From Lachnospiraceae bacterium (GTDB lineage Bacteria; Bacteroidota; Bacteroidia; Bacteroidales; Muribaculaceae): a stretch of 64,000 nt of DNA. Every line of letters begins with the position of its first letter. Position 1 is the first letter of the stretch. Shown here one piece after another: positions 61,082 to 64,000 of this stretch. The notes below the pieces were generated by a model, which was given only the letters and a program-made list of their open reading frames with translations, ran no database searches and was not told the origin of the DNA. A program made the translations under genes and the position numbers. The stretch spans positions 1 to 64,000 of the forward strand of contig JAMPGZ010000011.1 of assembly GCA_023663655.1 (NCBI GenBank), read 5' to 3'.

Positions 61082-62758
61082 ATGAAAATAACCAGATATA
61101 CTTTTGCCGGATTGATGGCGTTTGTCGGAATGGGAGCCATGGCTCAGGATCTGACTAAAGAGATTACGGTAGAAAAAGATATTGTGCCCATCGAGCGCGA
61201 TGCGTCGCGCATGGACCGGTTGCCGCAGCTTAGATTGCCTGCGGTGTCCATGAAGAAGCTGTCATGGAGCGACCGTGCGGTGTCGGCGCCTGTCACGGCA
61301 TCCATATCCACACTTGCTCCTGCCGGTTATCTTTCAAACATGGATCGTCCCGAACACAAGGGATACGTGTATGCCGGATACTTCCCCACGCTTCAAGCCG
61401 AGCTGTCAGCAGGATACCGATTCGTGGATAACGAGAACACAAATGCCGGGGCATGGCTGCAATATGACGGAAGCCAATACAAGCAGCGCAACATATACAA
61501 GAACAAGCTCGATTATCGTGACCATACCGCGAAAATCGGAGCTGATGTGAGCCATCGGTTTGACTATGCCGGGACGTTGTCGGCACGGTTGAACTATATG
61601 TTCTCATCGTTCAATTACCCCACCACTTTGGAGAAAGGATTCACCCAAAGTGTCAACAATGTGGATTTTGGCGTGGCATGGCATTCTGAGCCGGGACGCT
61701 TTGAATACTATGCGGCTCTTGACTACGGCTATTTCAAATTCGGCAAGCCTGATTTCAACGCAGCGAAGGCGATGGCCGAGAATTACGGCGATTTTTCTGT
61801 TGGCGGACGGTTTGCTCTTGGTGGAGCAAGCTATGTCGGCGCTGACATCGATGCGGAGTTTGTGAATGATTCGGAGGCTGAGGAGTCGGGATTGAAATCG
61901 ACTGCTGCCAATTTCGGAATCACGCCCTATTTCAAGGTGTCAGGCACTCGCTATAGCATAAAACTGGGAGTCAAGGTGGGACACGCTTTCAATCGTGGCT
62001 CCTCCACCTATGTGGCGCCCGATGTCAAACTTGAATGGATGCCTACCTCCAAGTTTACGGTATATGTAGGTGCCGATGGCGGAGCGCGTCTCAACACGGC
62101 GGCTATGCTCTTTGCCGAGAATCATCTGATCAATCCGTCGCAAAGTTATGAGACCACCCGAAAAAAAATAGGTGTTGACGGCGGCTTCCTGATCGGTCCC
62201 TTTGCCGGCGCGTCTATAAAGGCATGGGGTTCTTATGCCACCTTCTCTCGCCAGCTCATGCCGGAACTGCTTGAGAATGACCTTGGCGATTATACCGGAG
62301 TGTACATGGGATCTTACGATTTCAAAAGCATAAATTACGGCATCATGTTCAGCTATGAATATCGTGACATCGCAAAAGGATATGTCAGCTACGAGGGCGC
62401 TCCTCGTTCTTATGACGAAGGATATGCTGCGTGGCGCGACCGAGCCAAGAGCGTGTTTGGTGCCGGAGTGTCGGTGTCGCCCATCAAGGCGCTCGACATA
62501 ACGCTTGACTACCGTTTGCGCAGCGGGCGTGCCGTGTATATAGCGGGCGATCCGCTTGTGGGTCCTTTCGAGGGTGGTTATACAGCGGTGAAGCTCGGCA
62601 ATGTCAGCTCGCTTGACCTTGGAGCCTCCTATCGTTTCAATGACCGCTTCAATGTGTGGGCGCGTGGCGAGAATCTTCTCGGATCTCGCTGGCAGGAGAA
62701 TTTCCTGTTGCCATGCAAGGGAGTCACCGGACTTGTAGGAGTAGGCTATAAGTTTTAG
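61082..62758 (+). CDS. Outer-membrane beta-barrel protein, TonB-receptor-like
   Basis: A 558-residue protein with a signal peptide (MKITRYTFAGLMAFVGMGAMAQ) and a short acidic N-terminal segment (EITVEKDIVPIERDASRM). Alternating amphipathic beta strands fill the rest and end in aromatic GVGYKF, typical of barrel insertion signals. Parts resemble the barrel of TonB-dependent receptors (FNVWARGENLLGSRW) but the plug domain is absent. It is probably co-transcribed with the TPR gene 11 bases upstream. Its substrate is unknown. The ATG at 61082 is preferred over TTG at 61073. Confidence 0.75.
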   Translation: MKITRYTFAGLMAFVGMGAMAQDLTKEITVEKDIVPIERDASRMDRLPQLRLPAVSMKKLSWSDRAVSAPVTASISTLAPAGYLSNMDRPEHKGYVYAGYFPTLQAELSAGYRFVDNENTNAGAWLQYDGSQYKQRNIYKNKLDYRDHTAKIGADVSHRFDYAGTLSARLNYMFSSFNYPTTLEKGFTQSVNNVDFGVAWHSEPGRFEYYAALDYGYFKFGKPDFNAAKAMAENYGDFSVGGRFALGGASYVGADIDAEFVNDSEAEESGLKSTAANFGITPYFKVSGTRYSIKLGVKVGHAFNRGSSTYVAPDVKLEWMPTSKFTVYVGADGGARLNTAAMLFAENHLINPSQSYETTRKKIGVDGGFLIGPFAGASIKAWGSYATFSRQLMPELLENDLGDYTGVYMGSYDFKSINYGIMFSYEYRDIAKGYVSYEGAPRSYDEGYAAWRDRAKSVFGAGVSVSPIKALDITLDYRLRSGRAVYIAGDPLVGPFEGGYTAVKLGNVSSLDLGASYRFNDRFNVWARGENLLGSRWQENFLLPCKGVTGLVGVGYKF

Positions 62759-62819
62759 ACGGGCTTATAGTCGACTCATGCCATAAAATCAATTACCATA
62801 ATTCAAGAAAACACAGTTT

Positions 62820-64000
62820 ATGAAAATTGCCTCACTTATCGTTGGAATCGCGTTGGCTGGCAGCCTGACCGTTTCAGCCGTCAACCCGATCATTCCCCGT
62901 GACGAAGCCATGGAGCGTCGCATCGATGAAATGCTTGCAAAGATGACGCTTGAGGAGAAAATAGGTCAGATGACACAGTTGGAGGTTGTGACTTTGGGAT
63001 GTGATTACACGGAAAAGAATCCCAATCTGAAGCTTTCCGGCGAGCGTCTTGACGATGTTATCGGCACCCACAAGGTGGGCTCGATTCTGAATGTCCCCAA
63101 AATCGCCCTCTCAGCTCCGCAATGGTGTGAGGTGATTGAGCAGATACAGGATTATTCAATGAAATCCCTTCAGATACCATGTATTTACGGGCTCGACATG
63201 AATCATGGGGCGAGTTATGTGCTTGGCGCCACGCTGTTTCCGCAGAATGTCAATATGGGTGCCACGTTCAACCGCGATCTTGTCCGTCGTGGTGGTGAGA
63301 TAACAGCTTATGAAACCCGTGCGAGCGACGTGCCCTGGACTTTCAATCCCACTGTCGACCTGAGCCGCGACCCTCGCTGGCCGCGAGTGTGGGAGAACTA
63401 TGGTGAGGATGCCTGTCTCAACAGTGAGCTTGGAACTGCGGCTGTGTTGGGTATGCAGGGCACCGATCCCAACCGCATCGACCGTTATCACATAGCAGCC
63501 AACCTAAAGCATTTCATGGGCTACGGGGCACCGGTGAGCGGACGTGACCGCACCCACTCGTCGATAGGCGAGCAGGAGATGCGCGAAAAGCATTTCGCTC
63601 CCTATCTTGCCGGTATCAAGAACGGCTATGCGCTGTCGATCATGGTCAACTCCACCACCAATAATGGAGTGCCGTTTCATGCCAATGCCAAGTATCTTAC
63701 CACATGGCTTAAAGATCAGCTCAATTGGGATGGACTTATTGTGACCGACTGGTCGGACATAAACAATCTGTATACCCGCGAGGGTGTCGCCGCCAACAAG
63801 AAGGAGGCGATTAAGATGGCGATAAACGCCGGCATCGACATGGCGATGGAGCCGTATAAGACCGACTACTGCACGCTGATGAAGGAGTTGGTGGATGAAG
63901 GAGAGATCCCTATGAGCCGCATTGACGATGCGTGTGCCCGTGTGCTCCGCATGAAGATGCGTCTGGGGCTGTTTGAAACTCCCAACACCAACTATGCCGA
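62820..64000 (+). CDS. GH3 family beta-glucosidase, 3' end beyond window
   Basis: The first 393 codons of a secreted family 3 glycoside hydrolase; the frame is open to the window edge. Signal peptide: [20 protein letters not shown]. The (beta/alpha)8 domain shows [54 protein letters not shown], and the nucleophile aspartate in VTDWSDI. These enzymes remove terminal beta-linked glucose or related sugars from the reducing-end-distal side. It is the third gene after the TPR and barrel genes (61-base gap), possibly under separate control. Confidence 0.93.
   Translation, partial: MKIASLIVGIALAGSLTVSAVNPIIPRDEAMERRIDEMLAKMTLEEKIGQMTQLEVVTLGCDYTEKNPNLKLSGERLDDVIGTHKVGSILNVPKIALSAPQWCEVIEQIQDYSMKSLQIPCIYGLDMNHGASYVLGATLFPQNVNMGATFNRDLVRRGGEITAYETRASDVPWTFNPTVDLSRDPRWPRVWENYGEDACLNSELGTAAVLGMQGTDPNRIDRYHIAANLKHFMGYGAPVSGRDRTHSSIGEQEMREKHFAPYLAGIKNGYALSIMVNSTTNNGVPFHANAKYLTTWLKDQLNWDGLIVTDWSDINNLYTREGVAANKKEAIKMAINAGIDMAMEPYKTDYCTLMKELVDEGEIPMSRIDDACARVLRMKMRLGLFETPNTNYA

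Noticed and set aside
1-64000. CRISPR arrays, rRNA genes, complete insertion sequences
   Set aside because: No regularly spaced repeats, rRNA sequence or transposase frame was found in the window.

Overview
The window is a chromosomal segment of a Bacteroidales bacterium, most likely of the Muribaculaceae or a close relative. The evidence is a SusC/SusD pair, a C10 peptidase, a GH106 rhamnosidase, the Bacteroidetes parA-parB-DUF5683-LysM transglycosylase order, and repeated promoter boxes of the Bacteroidetes primary sigma factor type (TAnnTTTG, often with TTG about 19-22 bases upstream). The family assignment is inference; the order-level assignment is well supported.

Layout. Positions 1-4975 are an accessory block beside a tRNA-Leu(CAA). 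It holds an ORF6N DNA-binding gene with a decayed paralogue in front of it, a YafQ-type toxin-antitoxin pair bracketed by a 115-117 bp direct repeat, a RibD/DHFR-fold protein, and a KilA-N gene overlapping an S41 peptidase gene. Positions 5.2-25.5 kb are core genes, all on the minus strand: argS with a BI-1 family gene; an operon of aminotransferase, glycosyltransferase, dihydroorotase and 2-oxoacid:ferredoxin oxidoreductase; the parAB operon ending in a tricorn-like protease; and carB.

Positions 25.7-32.0 kb form a second accessory block inserted between core genes: a RhuM-Fic fusion, a nine-repeat Ig-like surface protein, a small unknown gene behind an apparent large structured RNA, and a MntA/HepT toxin-antitoxin pair flanked by 32-bp direct repeats, followed by a perfect 24-bp palindrome. 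Positions 32.0-39.9 kb carry a GT39/ArnT-like transferase divergent from a GH106 enzyme, a small two-gene unit, class I fumarase and rubrerythrin. Positions 39.9-49.3 kb form a protein-use locus: secreted protein, C10 peptidase, SusC, SusD and a thioredoxin-like lipoprotein. Positions 49.6-64.0 kb carry rpiB, an ABC exporter, a membrane ferredoxin with thyA and folA, era, a two-component system, a TPR protein with an outer-membrane barrel protein, and a GH3 glycosidase cut by the window edge.

The most unusual signals are RNA-level. (1) A probable structured RNA of about 320 nt (30729-31048, minus) has a well-formed promoter, 5' and 3' ends that pair, and a loop-to-upstream pseudoknot. (2) Two near-identical promoter-leader-terminator elements lie upstream of argS and era; they share a 31-nt identical core but have unrelated hairpin sequences. 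(3) A transcript of about 230 nt with its own promoter, 5' hairpin, long-range stem and terminator lies between the histidine kinase and TPR genes. No database search was possible, so novelty is not established for any of them.
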